From Reclinomonas americana ATCC 50394 (lineage: Eukaryota > Jakobida > Jakobea > Jakobida): a DNA stretch of 64,000 nt. The translations under genes were made by a program, and so were the position numbers. Positions 1 to 10,025 of the stretch are shown piece by piece. Within the stretch, counting starts at the first letter, position 1; every line of letters begins with the position of its first letter. The notes under the pieces were generated by a model that was given only the letters and a program-made list of their open reading frames with translations, had not been told where the DNA came from and did not search any database. Location of the stretch: assembly GCA_048213135.1 (NCBI GenBank), contig PS015400.1:1-64000 (forward strand), given 5' to 3'.

Positions 1-2844
1 GGGATCAATGAGATTGAGAGGGAGAAAAGCAGGGAGAGAGATCTAATGGCAGACCCTCTTCCCACACTACGTGTGCTGCAGCATTCTTTGTGTCGCTCCG
101 CTACGACGTGTATGGCTTGAAGCCCGTGCTGCACGGCCTGCTGCAGCCGAGCGTGATGCCGCAATCGATCGTTGACGGCATCAAGGCGTTGCTCGATGAA
201 GTCCAGAGAACAGGAGAGCCAACTGATGCTCAAGTCGCCAGGTGCGAAATGTGCATGCCGCCAATGCAATGTTCAGCGTCTGTACTCATCGCTCCCTCGC
301 TCGAACAGTGCCTATGCAGTGTGGCAAGTGGGTTGTAAGGCTGTCGAGTGCATCCAGAACACAGGCACTCGTTGCGTGATTGCAATACACATATGCATTA
401 TGTATGCACACGCACTGGCTGTTTTGACGAGGGTGTTGGTGTGTGTGTGTGCAGTGTTTCGCACATCTGAAAAGATGGCCGAGCTGCGCCATTGGGGTCC
501 CACAGTTGCATTGACGCTGGGCCATGTGTTTGAGAACGACGATGCCGTGAGCATGGACTATGGCTTGGCAATCAGCTGTTGCGCGCACGCTGTACGATAT
601 CTCTCATACAGAAAACCCACAACTGAAGTGCGCCACTCGTTCCTTGCAGCGACGCAAGCGGATCTCATGCTGGTGGCTCGGTCTGCGAATGGATCGTTGG
701 TGGCACCGTTCTTCTTTATCGAATGCCAGGCTGGAGCAGCGTACCGCAAAGAGTGAGTGTATGATATGGCAAGGGCCATAGCGAGAGGGGCAGAGAAGTG
801 TGGTGGTGGTGGTGGTGGTGATGATGATGATGATGATGTGCTGACAAGTGCCCAGGCATCGAACAGTGACGGTCATCGATGGCGACCTTGGCGAAGCCGT
901 GCGAGACGCCAATGTCGACTACTTTGCCAGTGACGCGTACAATCCCGAGGGCCTGCCGACAATGGGTCCAGAGGCGGTGGAGAGTGACGCGAGCAGCGGC
1001 AGTGCCAGTGCCAGTGCGCCACGTCCCGTGGGTGTCGATCGCCAACATCTCCCGCTTCGTTCGGCTCTGCTGTGCACCCTGTCCCGCCACCCAGATGTGC
1101 ACAAGGCGATGCACGAGGCCTGCTGCAATTGGTGGACTCTGGCGGCTCACATGGACCGCGACAAGTGGCCGACCTTGGTGACGGCGTTTGGCCTGACGAC
1201 CGAGTGGTCGCTGTCGCTGTTTGTGGTGACGCATGGCTCGTCGTCGGTCGAGCCGTTGCGCGCCATGCCGCTGCATTGGTTGCCGTGCGGTTCCGAGGAG
1301 ACGCAGGACGATCGAGTGGAGGAGATGAATCGCGCTCGAGCTGCCCTGCCGCAGCTGTGCATCTCGGTGGTTGGCACGTGGCATGTGATGCCGCCACCGA
1401 CAATCGAACCAGATGACCGCCAGTTGCCCACGGGGGAGTTGGATTTTTGTGGACACAGGGGTGAGGAGTGTGAGCAGTTGACGACGCGTGCTGCTGTAAG
1501 ATCGTGATGACGACATGCTGATGATCGTGAATGCGTGTGCACAGTGGGCGATCGCGACTCGCTGTTTGCGGCCCTTGTCAGTGTGGCGAGGATGTGTCGC
1601 GAGAGTGTGAGAGAATTGGGAGACCAAGCGGATCAGAGACTGACGGACGCACTCGCGAACGAGGGAAGGGATTCCGAGAAAACGACAAGCAGCGACATGT
1701 CGTCTGGTGAGTGTGTGACTACAAGACTCGTGCGTGTTCATTAGCGATTCATCGTGTGCTCCATGTACGTTCTCAGAGGGTCCCGAGTCTTTCGGCGGAG
1801 GCGTGTACGAAAAGACGTGTCAGTCGTGGCGCCACGCCGCATTCGAGATGCGCGTGTTGAAAGAGTTGCGGCATGCCGCCGACTCCCTCTCTACGGAGTC
1901 CGATCGCCAGGAGATTCTCAGCCGCCTGCCGACGCCGCTGGGTGTGGACAACAGAGTGCTGAAGCTGGTCGATCTCGCGAACGACCAAGTGCGCAATGTC
2001 GACGACCTGCGGATGGTGGTTCGCGACGTGGCCATGGCGCTACAGCATGCANNNNNNNNNNNNNNNNNNNNNNNNNNNNNNNNNNNNNNNNNNNNNNNNN
2101 NNNNNNNNNNNNNNNNNNNNNNNNNNNNNNNNNNNNNNNNNNNNNNNNNNNNNNNNNNNNNNNNNNNNNNNNNNNNNNNNNNNNNNNNNNNNNNNNNNNN
2201 NNNNNNNNNNNNNNNNNNNNNNNNNNNNNNNNNNNNNNNNNNNNNNNNNNNNNNNNNNNNNNNNNNNNNNNNNNNNNNNNNNNNNNNNNNNNNNNNNNNN
2301 NNNNCACGCTCATGGATGGGCGCACATGGATGTGAAGCCAGCCAACATACTGTACAACCGGCAAGTGGTGGCGGTGCTGATCGACTGGGGACTGGCGCGC
2401 AACTTGCGCGACCGGAGACGTGGCTGGGAGTGCATCGGCACTCCGTGCTACATGGTAATCGTCAATGAGTTCCTGTTCTTGTCGTTGATGTCTCTCACCG
2501 CAATATACTACGTGCAGTCGCCGGAGGCCATTGGTGTGGATCCGTTTGAGGAGACAAACTATGCGCCGGGCGCCGAGGCAGACATGTGGAGTCTGGGAGT
2601 GACGATTGCCAGCTACATCCTGGATGGTGTGTCGGACGTGATCGACGTGTTGTGCCACCCACACGAGCGAGCCAGGGCCGTGCTGTCGGCGGTGAGGGAT
2701 TATGCCAATCGACGCCGGCGCACAGAGCCGGAGTTGCAGGAGGCTGTGGAACTGGTGGAGGCACTGGTGAAGTTCTGGCCGGAGGAGCGACTGACGGCGG
2801 CGCAGGTGTTGGAGCACCCGTTTGTGTGCGAGGAAGGATTGTGA
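1..2844 (+). CDS. Protein kinase with long, possibly nuclease-like N-terminal region (5' partial)
   Basis: A serine/threonine-type kinase, probably cytosolic or nuclear; substrate unknown. Seen: catalytic loop HMDVKPANIL (about 2327-2356), DWG in place of DFG (about 2384), GTPCYM joined across an intron (2455-2517) to SPEA, then ADMWSLGV and a terminal ERLTAAQVLEHPF. The stop is at 2842-2844. Upstream exons lie at about 81-241, 455-752, 856-1460, 1545-1706 and 1777-2454. Phases close from 455 onward, but the join of the first exon does not close cleanly. The arginine of HRD is methionine and the N-lobe is hard to recognise: an alpha-C-like helix (EMRVLKELRH) is present, but no clean glycine loop or VAIK motif. 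The exon at 455-752 ends in ADLMLV followed by FFFIECQAG, which resembles a PD-(D/E)XK core with Q for K (inference). A gap at 2052-2304 removes part of the kinase. Kinase call sure; N-terminal fold uncertain. Confidence 0.8.
801..838. repeat. (GGT)n-(GAT)n microsatellite in an intron
   Basis: Pure trinucleotide run of GGT units changing to GAT units, inside the kinase intron 753-855. It would encode polyhistidine on the opposite strand, which explains a spurious reverse ORF there. Confidence 0.9.
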
Positions 2845-2845
2845 G

Positions 2846-3375
2846 NNNNNNNNNNNNNNNNNNNNNNNNNNNNNNNNNNNNNNNNNNNNNNNNNNNNNNN
2901 NNNNNNNNNNNNNNNNNNNNNNNNNNNNNNNNNNNNNNNNNNNNNNNNNNNNNNNNNNNNNNNNNNNNNNNNNNNNNNNNNNNNNNNNNNNNNNNNNNNN
3001 NNNNNNNNNNNNNNNNNNNNNNNNNNNNNNNNNNNNNNNNNNNNNNNNNNNNNNNNNNNNNNNNNNNNNNNNNNNNNNNNNNNNNNNNNNNNNNNNNNNN
3101 NNNNNNNNNNNNNNNNNNNNNNNNNNNNNNNNNNNNNNNNNNNNNNNNNNNNNNNNNNNNNNNNNNNNNNNNNNNNNNNNNNNNNNNNNNNNNNNNNNNN
3201 NNNNNNNNNNNNNNNNNNNNNNNNNNNNNNNNNNNNNNNNNNNNNNNNNNNNNNNNNNNNNNNNNNNNNNNNNNNNNNNNNNNNNNNNNNNNNNNNNNNN
3301 NNNNNNNNNNNNNNNNNNNNNNNNNNNNNNNNNNNNNNNNNNNNNNNNNNNNNNNNNNNNNNNNNNNNNNNNNNN
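2846..3375. other. Assembly gap (N run)
   Basis: 530 undetermined bases directly after the kinase stop codon. Other N runs: 2052-2304, 13971-14096, 19987-20751, 21129-21148, 27391-28042, 28745-29488, 31040-31185, 31434-31680, 38109-38619 and 39032-39598. Several fall inside genes, and their sizes may be estimates, so reading frames across them should not be trusted. Confidence 0.98.
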
Positions 3376-3672
3376 AGCTGAAGGTGGAAGTAACGATGAG
3401 ATCGATTGCCTCTTTGTCATCCTCAGTGAATCATCTAACGCCTGTGGCTTGCTCAGTAGCTCAACACACGTCGATATATAACTATGCATCGATACCGGTA
3501 TTAGTCTCGAAGTGAACTTCGCAGTCGCGGAAAGTGCGTGGACTGTAAACAACGATGTTTTACGGCTTCCTTCCACAGTGCACACTCAATGGACTGGCGC
3601 ACACCAGCACAGACAGATACAGGCATGCTTCCGTCGTCCCCTTGTCCTCCACTCACATCTTGTCACGCACCA
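3376..3672. other. Intergenic sequence upstream of the microexon gene
   Basis: About 300 bases between a gap and the proposed start of the next gene. No recognisable protein or RNA. It is less GC-rich than the flanks around 3390-3520. An in-frame ATG at 3589 could be the true start of the next gene; otherwise this is promoter and 5' leader. Confidence 0.5.
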
Positions 3673-6600
3673 ATGAGTGCGCGCAAACACCGCAAGCTTC
3701 TCGCGAGCAGCAGCACCAAGAAGAAGAAGAGGCGACATCGCGAGCCACCCTCTGCCTCAGAACGTGATGACGACAGTGACTATGTGCCTGAAATGGAGGA
3801 GGGAGAAGAGGATGAGGATGATGAGGAAGATGAACTTGCAGATCTTGTGAAAGAGGAAGAAGAAGAAGGAGAGGAGGAGAAGCAGCTTCCCGAACGCAGT
3901 GTTCGTCATCGTCGAGCTTCTGAGGGACTGGATGCGTCGGAGGAGAGCAGCAATGTTCTGTGCGCAATTGGAATGGTGGAGAGTGCGAGGCACTTGGTGC
4001 AGAAGCGGGAAAAGTATTCGGGCAAGAAGCGCGTCGTCGTGAATGAGGAGAATGTGGAGGAGGGTAAGGGAGGTGAGTGGAGACACACACTCTCTGTGCA
4101 TTTTTTCATTGCTCCTCGAGTACCTCTCTCTCCCTGTCTCTCTCCCTATCTCTTTCTGTCTCTCTGTCTCTGTCTTCCTGCTCTCTCAGCAGCTGGTTTC
4201 GTTTTGGCAAGGCTTGCAAGTCTTGTCTCTCTGTCTCTCTCTTCCTGCTCTCTCAGCAGCTTGTAAGGCTTGCAAGTCCTGTGTGTCTCTCTCTCTCTCT
4301 GTCTGCATCTTTTCTTTGCTCCTCGTGTGCCTCTCTTCTTGCGTTGTCTTGTGCTTGTCGTTCTCTCCCTATCTCTCTCTCCCTATCTCTGTCTCTCTCT
4401 TCCTGCTCTCAGCAGCTTGTTTCGTTTTGCAAGTCTTGTGTCTCTCTCTCTCTGTGAGCGTGTCTGCATCTTTCGTGGCTCCTCGTGTGCCTGTTCCTTT
4501 CCGTTGTGTCTTCTTCTCCTTCACCCTATTCTTTCCCCCTGTTCCTTCCCCCTTCTCCTTCCCCCTTTCTCCCCCTTCCCCTTCCCTTTCCCCTCCCCTC
4601 CCCTCTTCCTCCCCCTTCCCGCTCTTCCTCCCCCTGTTCCTTCCCCTTCCCCTTCCCCTTCCCCTTACCCTTCCCCTTACCCTTACCCTCACCCTTACCC
4701 TTACCCTTACCCTTCCCCTTCCCCTCCCTTCCCCTCCCCTCCCCCCTTCCCCTTCCCCTTCCCCTTCAACCTTCCCCCTCCCCCTCTTCCTCCCCTTCCA
4801 GAGTACTCTTACTGCCCAATCGAACGCGAGCCTCCCGACGACATCTCCGCCACGTGGAACAAGGCATCGCGGTGGAATGTCTTAGAGAAACTCGTCCGCA
4901 CCTCATGGAGACGGTGCGTTGCTTTATTGGAAGGGGGCGGGAATTGGAACATCCTTTTCCTCTTCCTTCTCCCTTTGCCATTCCCTTCTATCTTCCCCCT
5001 TCTCAAGCGCTCGTTCTCAAATGCTGACATGCAGTGATGTCGACGCTCCGAATCCGAACTTGTTGCCGATTGAGACGGCGCCGTGCAGCTCCACCAACGC
5101 CGACGTGCAGGCGGCGTATGCAGAACTGCGCGAGGTGATTGCGGCGCTGGTGGAGGAACAGCTCTACGCTTCGTCGCTCCCATTGTTGTCCGATTCGATG
5201 CCGCCGGATGAGCACGATTTCGCGGAGGTAGAGAACGCGGCGGCGATGGAGCTCCTCGCCGTTCTCACTTCGTCCCTGCGGCGATTCGAACGCGATGAGC
5301 GGTACGTGCGTCCGAGAGCTTTGTTGCGTGTTCGAGTGCTGTTTACACCCTTACGCAGCGACGCCACCCTCGTCTCCTCCATCACCGATCGCTGTCTGCG
5401 GACGTGTGATGGTGCCGTGCGTGCCTCGCTGCATCTGCTTGTCCGTCAGTGGTGCGGTGCTGTTGATGCGCGACTGGAGTGCGCGTGGTTGCCATTGCAC
5501 TCACTGCGGGGGTTTTTTCGCGTTCTCGACAGGGAGTCGAAAAGGAAGTTGAACAACCCCAGGCGGCCACATGTACCTCTTGCCGCGGCGTGTTTGCAGC
5601 CAAATGTGCCGGGGAAGTTGCGCGAGAGGAGAGGGGAAGGGAAGGGAGGGGAAGGGGAAGGGAGAGGGGCATGTGAGGATATGAGACTGACTTGGAAGAG
5701 GGGAGACCGAGAAAAAGGTTGAGGGTGAGAATAAGTGAAGAAATGGCGAGAGAGATGAAAAGATGCACAGGCGTAGAAGTAAGAGAAAGTGCAGGAGGGA
5801 CGAGGTAAGGGAATCAGAGACAACATCTGGAGTCGTGAGGAGACAGGAAGGACAGCAGAAAGATATGGGGTTAGAATTGCACGGGGGGCGGAGAGCGTGA
5901 AACATGTGAGAGGTGAAAAGGCAGATACGCATTGGCGCGGAGTGGAGGTACTGGAAGGAAGCGATAAAACATGATAGTTGGCAAGCAGGGTATAGAGCTG
6001 TCACGCCAACATGTTGGTTGAAGAGCACATGAAACATGTTGTTTTGCTTTTTTTGTATTTCCCAAATCACATTCCCTTTTCTTTTCTCCTCTCTCTTTCA
6101 GCTCCTCACTCCCTACCCTCTCAATGCTGTTCCTCGTTCCCCTCGTTCCTCCTTTCCTTCTTTTCTCTCCTCTCGTCACTCTTCCCATTTTTTCACTGCC
6201 CTCCTTTCCACCCATTTCCTTCCAGTTCCCTCCTTCCTCCTCTCACTGCTCCTCTCCTCTCATTGCTCTCTCCTCTCGTTGCTTCGCTTCGCTGACTTTG
6301 CATGCCTGCCAGGGTCATCCAACGCGTTCACAAATCCATGGCCGACCTCTTCTCTGAAAAGACGCCCCAGGTGAGTTGTACACACTTTAGAGTACTTTGT
6401 GCTGCACTGCAGTCGTGATCTTACTGGTGCGAGTGCCCTGTGTTGCCGATTGAAGAAACAGACGCCGAAAAAGAGAGCGGTGAGCTGCCTTTTGTAATGC
6501 GCCGTAAACGAGTTTTTAGTGTCTCACTCTGACGACAGCCTGTGGAGCCTGAGGAGGAAGAGGCGGATGAGGTTTGTCGCGTTGCGGGCAAGTCTCGTGG

Positions 6601-9600
6601 CACACGCATCTACCGCCCACCCGTTATTCGCAGTCGAGCGAAGAGGAGAGAGGCGAAGACGACAAAGGGCACCGCGAGGCAGTTGCGCTCGCAGACTGCT
6701 GCGTGCTCTCCCTTCTTTCCTCACAGCTCTGTACAGGAGGACACGGACGAATCACAGGAGATTGTCGCCAAGGTTGCGTACGCGCCCCGCTCTCCTCTAT
6801 CTCCCTTGCCGTGCTCAGTTCATCACTGTCTGCTGCAGCCTGCGCGACGCGCCACCAAGAGAGATTTAGTTACGCAACTTGGAAGCAACCGGCCACGCTT
6901 TTTGTGTTGACTCGTGTTCGGCGTGCAGCGGGCACGGTCGAAGGGCGATGTCATTGTCGAGTCGGTGGGTGCTCGAGTTGCTGAGATCGATTGCCTGCAG
7001 CCTCTGACATGTGCTTTATCGCAGCTGGAGGTTATGGACAGTCCGCGATCGTCACAGGTACTCGCAGTACGCTGATAGGAGAAGGGACTTGTGAGGAGGA
7101 TGAAGAGGAGAAGAGTGATCTCTCTCTGAAAGAGAAAAGAGAAACTCTCTCTCTCTGAAAGAGAAAGGAGACGCTCTCTCTCTCTGAAAGAGAAAAGAGA
7201 CACTCGCTCTCTCTCTCTCTGTGGTGCTGACCCTCGTGTACTGCAGGATTCGGAGAGCAAACGCGCTAGTCCACTCGTGTCCTCGGTGCGGTGTATTGCG
7301 TGCTCATTTGTCGTCAGCAGTGAACTTATCCACTCCATTGCGCAGCTGCACGACGATGAAGATGAGCACAGGCAGTCGGTGAGTTATTTGCCGAAATGTG
7401 CGGTCATTGTGGTATGGAATACTGAGATCAAATCAATACAGCCGGTGGTCGAGGAGGACGAGGAGGATGCGGAAGAGGAGAAGAAGAAGAAAAAGAGGAA
7501 GAAGAGGGTGAAGAAAACGGAGCAGGAGAAGAAAAAGAAGAAGAAGATGAAGGAGGTTTGTTGGCTCTGAGTGCGTGCAGGGTCGGTTGGATGTGAGGTA
7601 ACTGACTGTGGTTGCGTTCATTGAACAGGAGAGCAGCGAGGAGGACAAGGAGGTGAGTGGGGAAGGGAAAGAGGGTAGGGGGAAGAGGAAACGGAGAAGG
7701 AGACGGATGTGTTGAGCTGAAGATCTGTAAGAAAGTGATGAGCTTTTGTGGAGAAGCTGAAAGAAGCAAGGGAATTATGGAGGAGGGGGGCATGATTGTG
7801 TTGACTAAATAGGAGAGCAGCGAGGAGAACGAGGTGATGCCAGGAGACAGAAGCAAGGGAAGTGCAGAGGAGAAGAGCAAGAACGAGGAGGGAGGCATGA
7901 TTGTTTACGGCCACGTCGGTAATTGACTCCGTTGTGTTGCTTGAACAGGAGAGGAGCGAGGAGGACGATGAGGAGGCAGAGGTGAGTAGTGAGGGGTAGA
8001 GAAGGGAAAGGAGAGAGAGGGTGGCTGTGGCGCGCCGGTTGCTGACCTTTCTTTGATGATCGAATAGGAGGCCGACGATGAGGAGGCAGAGGTGAGTAGG
8101 GAGGGGAGTAGAAGAGAAGGGAATGGGAGCGAGGGTGTGAGCCGGTTGCTAATCTTGGTCTATTGATCGAATAGGAGGCGGACGATGAGGAGGCAGAGGT
8201 GAGTAGGGAGGGGAAGAGAAGGGAAAGGAATGGGAGAGAGGGGGTAGGGGTGGGTGTGACGCGTCGGTTGCTGACCTTGCTTTGTTGATCGAATAGGAGG
8301 CGGGCAAAGAGGAGGAGGAGGTGAGTAGGGAGGGGGGAAGAAGGGAAAGGAGAGAGAGGGGAGGGGTGGGTTTGGCGCCGGCTGCTGACCTTGCTTTGAT
8401 GATCGAATAGGAGGCCGACGATGAGGAGGCAGAGGTGAGTAGGGAGGGAGGAAGGAGAGAGGGGGGAGGGGTGGGTTTGGCTCCGGTTGCTGACCTTGCT
8501 TTGTTGATCGAATAGGAGGCGGACGATGAGGAGGCGGAGGTGAGTAGGGACGGGGAGTAGAAGAGAAGGGAATGGGAGCGAGGGTGTGAGCCGGTTGCTG
8601 ATCTTGGTCTATTGATCGAATAGGAGGCGGACGATGAGGAGGCAGAGGTGAGTAGTGAGTGGGAGGGAAGGAAGTGGAAGGGGGAGGAGGAAAAGAGCAA
8701 GGAGAAGAAGAATGTCGAGATATATCGGCTCACTTCGCTTTTGTGTCAATCTACAAGGAGAGCGACGAGGACGAAAAGGTGAGTTTGGTCTCAGCGGCCG
8801 AGAAGGAAAGAGGGAAAGGCAAGCGGAGCAGTGGGAGTGGAGGGAGGGAGTGCGACACTCGATGGATGACTGTGCCACATGTTTGAATAACAGAAAGATG
8901 TTCTTGTAAGTGGAAATGAGTGTGAGCGAGGATCCAGAAAATAGTATTGCTTTCTCTTCACATGTGTGCACGTCGTTTGCTGTCTTTTGTGTCAATCGAA
9001 CCACGAGAGCAGCCAGGAGGACGAGATGATCACGGGAAGAGAAGAGAGGAGGGTGGAGTGGGAGGAGGGAGTGTGACAAGAGCGGGAACTGAGAGGAGGA
9101 TGCAGAAATGAGTTTGCCAAGCTCCCCCTGCTTGAATTGGAGAGCGGCGAGGACAAGGAGGGCAAGGAAGGGTGGAGAGAAAGTAGAGCGGAGCAGTGGA
9201 GTGGGAGGAGAGAGTGTGGCATGCGAACGGAGTGGTTGTCAGTGTGGGAAATAGAGAGGGACGCAGAATTGAGTATGGTTAGCACTCCCTGGTGGAATAG
9301 AGCGGAGAAAGGAGGAGAGAAAGTAGAGCAGAGCAGCGGAGTGAGAGGAGTGCGTGTGACACTCATGTTGAGAGGAAATGAGAGGTGGATGCAGAAGTGA
9401 GTTTGTCAAGCTTGCCCTACTTGAATAGGAGGAGGGGGAACGAGATCTGTCGAGCGTTTCATCGAGATCAGCACGAACAATGAGAGAAAGGACGCAGCTC
9501 GGTGTGTATCACTCACTCGCTTTGTTGCAGAAACGTGCCAAATTGAAGCGACGACTCGCAAAGGTTTGTCAGCACATCCGTCGAGTGCCTCCAGCTTCTC

Positions 9601-9907
9601 ATCACTCACCTCTTTGCTGCAGGAACGTGCTGAGGCGAAGCAACAGCGCGTACAGGTACCTCGTCGATCACCTCTGTTTCTCTTGTGCCCGTTTTGTCGC
9701 TGAATCCGCGCCCCGCAGCAGGAGTGTGACGAGTTGCAAATGAAGCAGCGGAGCGACAAGAAGGTATGGTTGATTGTGTGCTTGTCCCGTGCCTGTTTGC
9801 TGACTTGTTCCTCGTCGCAGCGTGCAAACCGCAAGAGAGCACGATCGCCGGCCGAGTCCGACGACTCGCCCGCGCCACCGCCAAAGAGGCGCTCACGGCG
9901 CAAGTGA
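3673..9907 (+). CDS. Acidic/basic nuclear-type protein encoded by many phase-0 microexons
   Basis: Family not recognised. Exon 1 (3673-4072) opens [10 protein letters not shown] and carries lysine-rich and long Glu/Asp blocks. Exon 2 is 4802-4913, exon 3 is 5035-5301, and exon 4 starts at 5359. These encode a mostly helical segment ([20 protein letters not shown], then [11 protein letters not shown]) that faintly recalls the TFIIS-N/LW or LEDGF IBD bundle seen in other highly charged transcription factors; this is inference only. From 6313 on, tiny exons follow, all phase 0: 6313-6370, 6456-6479, 6539-6571, 6634-6681, 6737-6772, 6839-6868, 6929-6964, 7025-7057, 7247-7285, 7346-7378, 7442-7555, then the tandem array, then 9429 to about 9503, 9531-9563, 9623-9655, 9719-9763 and 9821-9907. 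The C-terminus is KR-rich ([13 protein letters not shown]). The exon-4 donor was not resolved. The composition suggests a nuclear, chromatin- or transcription-linked role. Confidence 0.72.
4095..4800 (+). repeat. Giant polypyrimidine intron with repeated decoy acceptors
   Basis: Intron 1 of the microexon gene is almost purely pyrimidine on the coding strand. The first part (4095-4500) holds imperfect repeats of about 100-160 bp, each with tctctctcttcctgctctc followed by agcag, i.e. good-looking 3' splice sites that are not the one used. The second part (4500-4795) is CCCCTT/CCCTTA satellite-like sequence. The functional acceptor is at 4800/4801, as shown by the reading frame of exon 2. Confidence 0.75.
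7600..8660 (+). repeat. Tandem array of microexon plus intron units
   Basis: Nine consecutive microexons, each flanked by ...ag and gtgagt-type donors (one gtgatg): 7629-7652 (ESSEEDKE), 7813-7833 (ESSEENE), 7949-7981 ([11 protein letters not shown]), 8068-8091, 8175-8198, 8297-8320 (EAGKEEEE), 8411-8434, 8516-8539 and 8624-8647. The others all encode EADDEEAE. Start-to-start spacing is 184, 136, 119, 107, 122, 114, 105 and 108 bp. From 8041 the introns are also alike: gtgagtagggagggg at the 5' end, and ccggttgctgac then tgatcgaatag at the 3' end. The duplicated unit is therefore intron plus exon, not just coding sequence. All exons are multiples of three and phase 0. Confidence 0.9.
8740..9428 (+). 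repeat. Diverged and decayed copies of the microexon unit
   Basis: One further usable microexon at 8758-8778 (ESDEDEK, donor gtgagt). Then come copies that keep the coding-like core but have lost splice sites: about 9007-9024 (no AG before it, no GT after it), 9139-9159 (cttgaattg instead of ...ag, and gg instead of gt), and about 9297-9320. The unit ending cttgaatag at 9428 again has a working acceptor and leads into the exon at 9429. Most of this stretch is therefore probably one intron containing dead exons. Confidence 0.6.
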
Positions 9908-10025
9908 AGCGGAGAAGAGTATTGTCGACAGAGTTATTGATTGGTTGTCGTCATTTCACAGCATGTACATTTGATTGACAGTGGGCGGGAAGGCAAAGGA
10001 TTAATTGCACCACGCAAGTGTTCCC

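Noticed and set aside
716-1741. 341-codon reverse-strand ORF
   Set aside because: It lies opposite well-phased exons of the kinase gene, crosses their introns and includes a polyhistidine run from the GAT/GGT microsatellite.
4670-4722. Interstitial telomere-like repeat
   Set aside because: The unit is CCCTTA (TAAGGG on the other strand), mixed with CCCCTT. It is not CCCTAA/TTAGGG in any rotation, so it is just part of the polypyrimidine intron.
7600-8660. CRISPR-like array of short repeats with regular spacing
   Set aside because: The repeats are coding, flanked by splice sites and fall in frame within a eukaryotic gene. The spacers are themselves similar and no cas-type gene is present.
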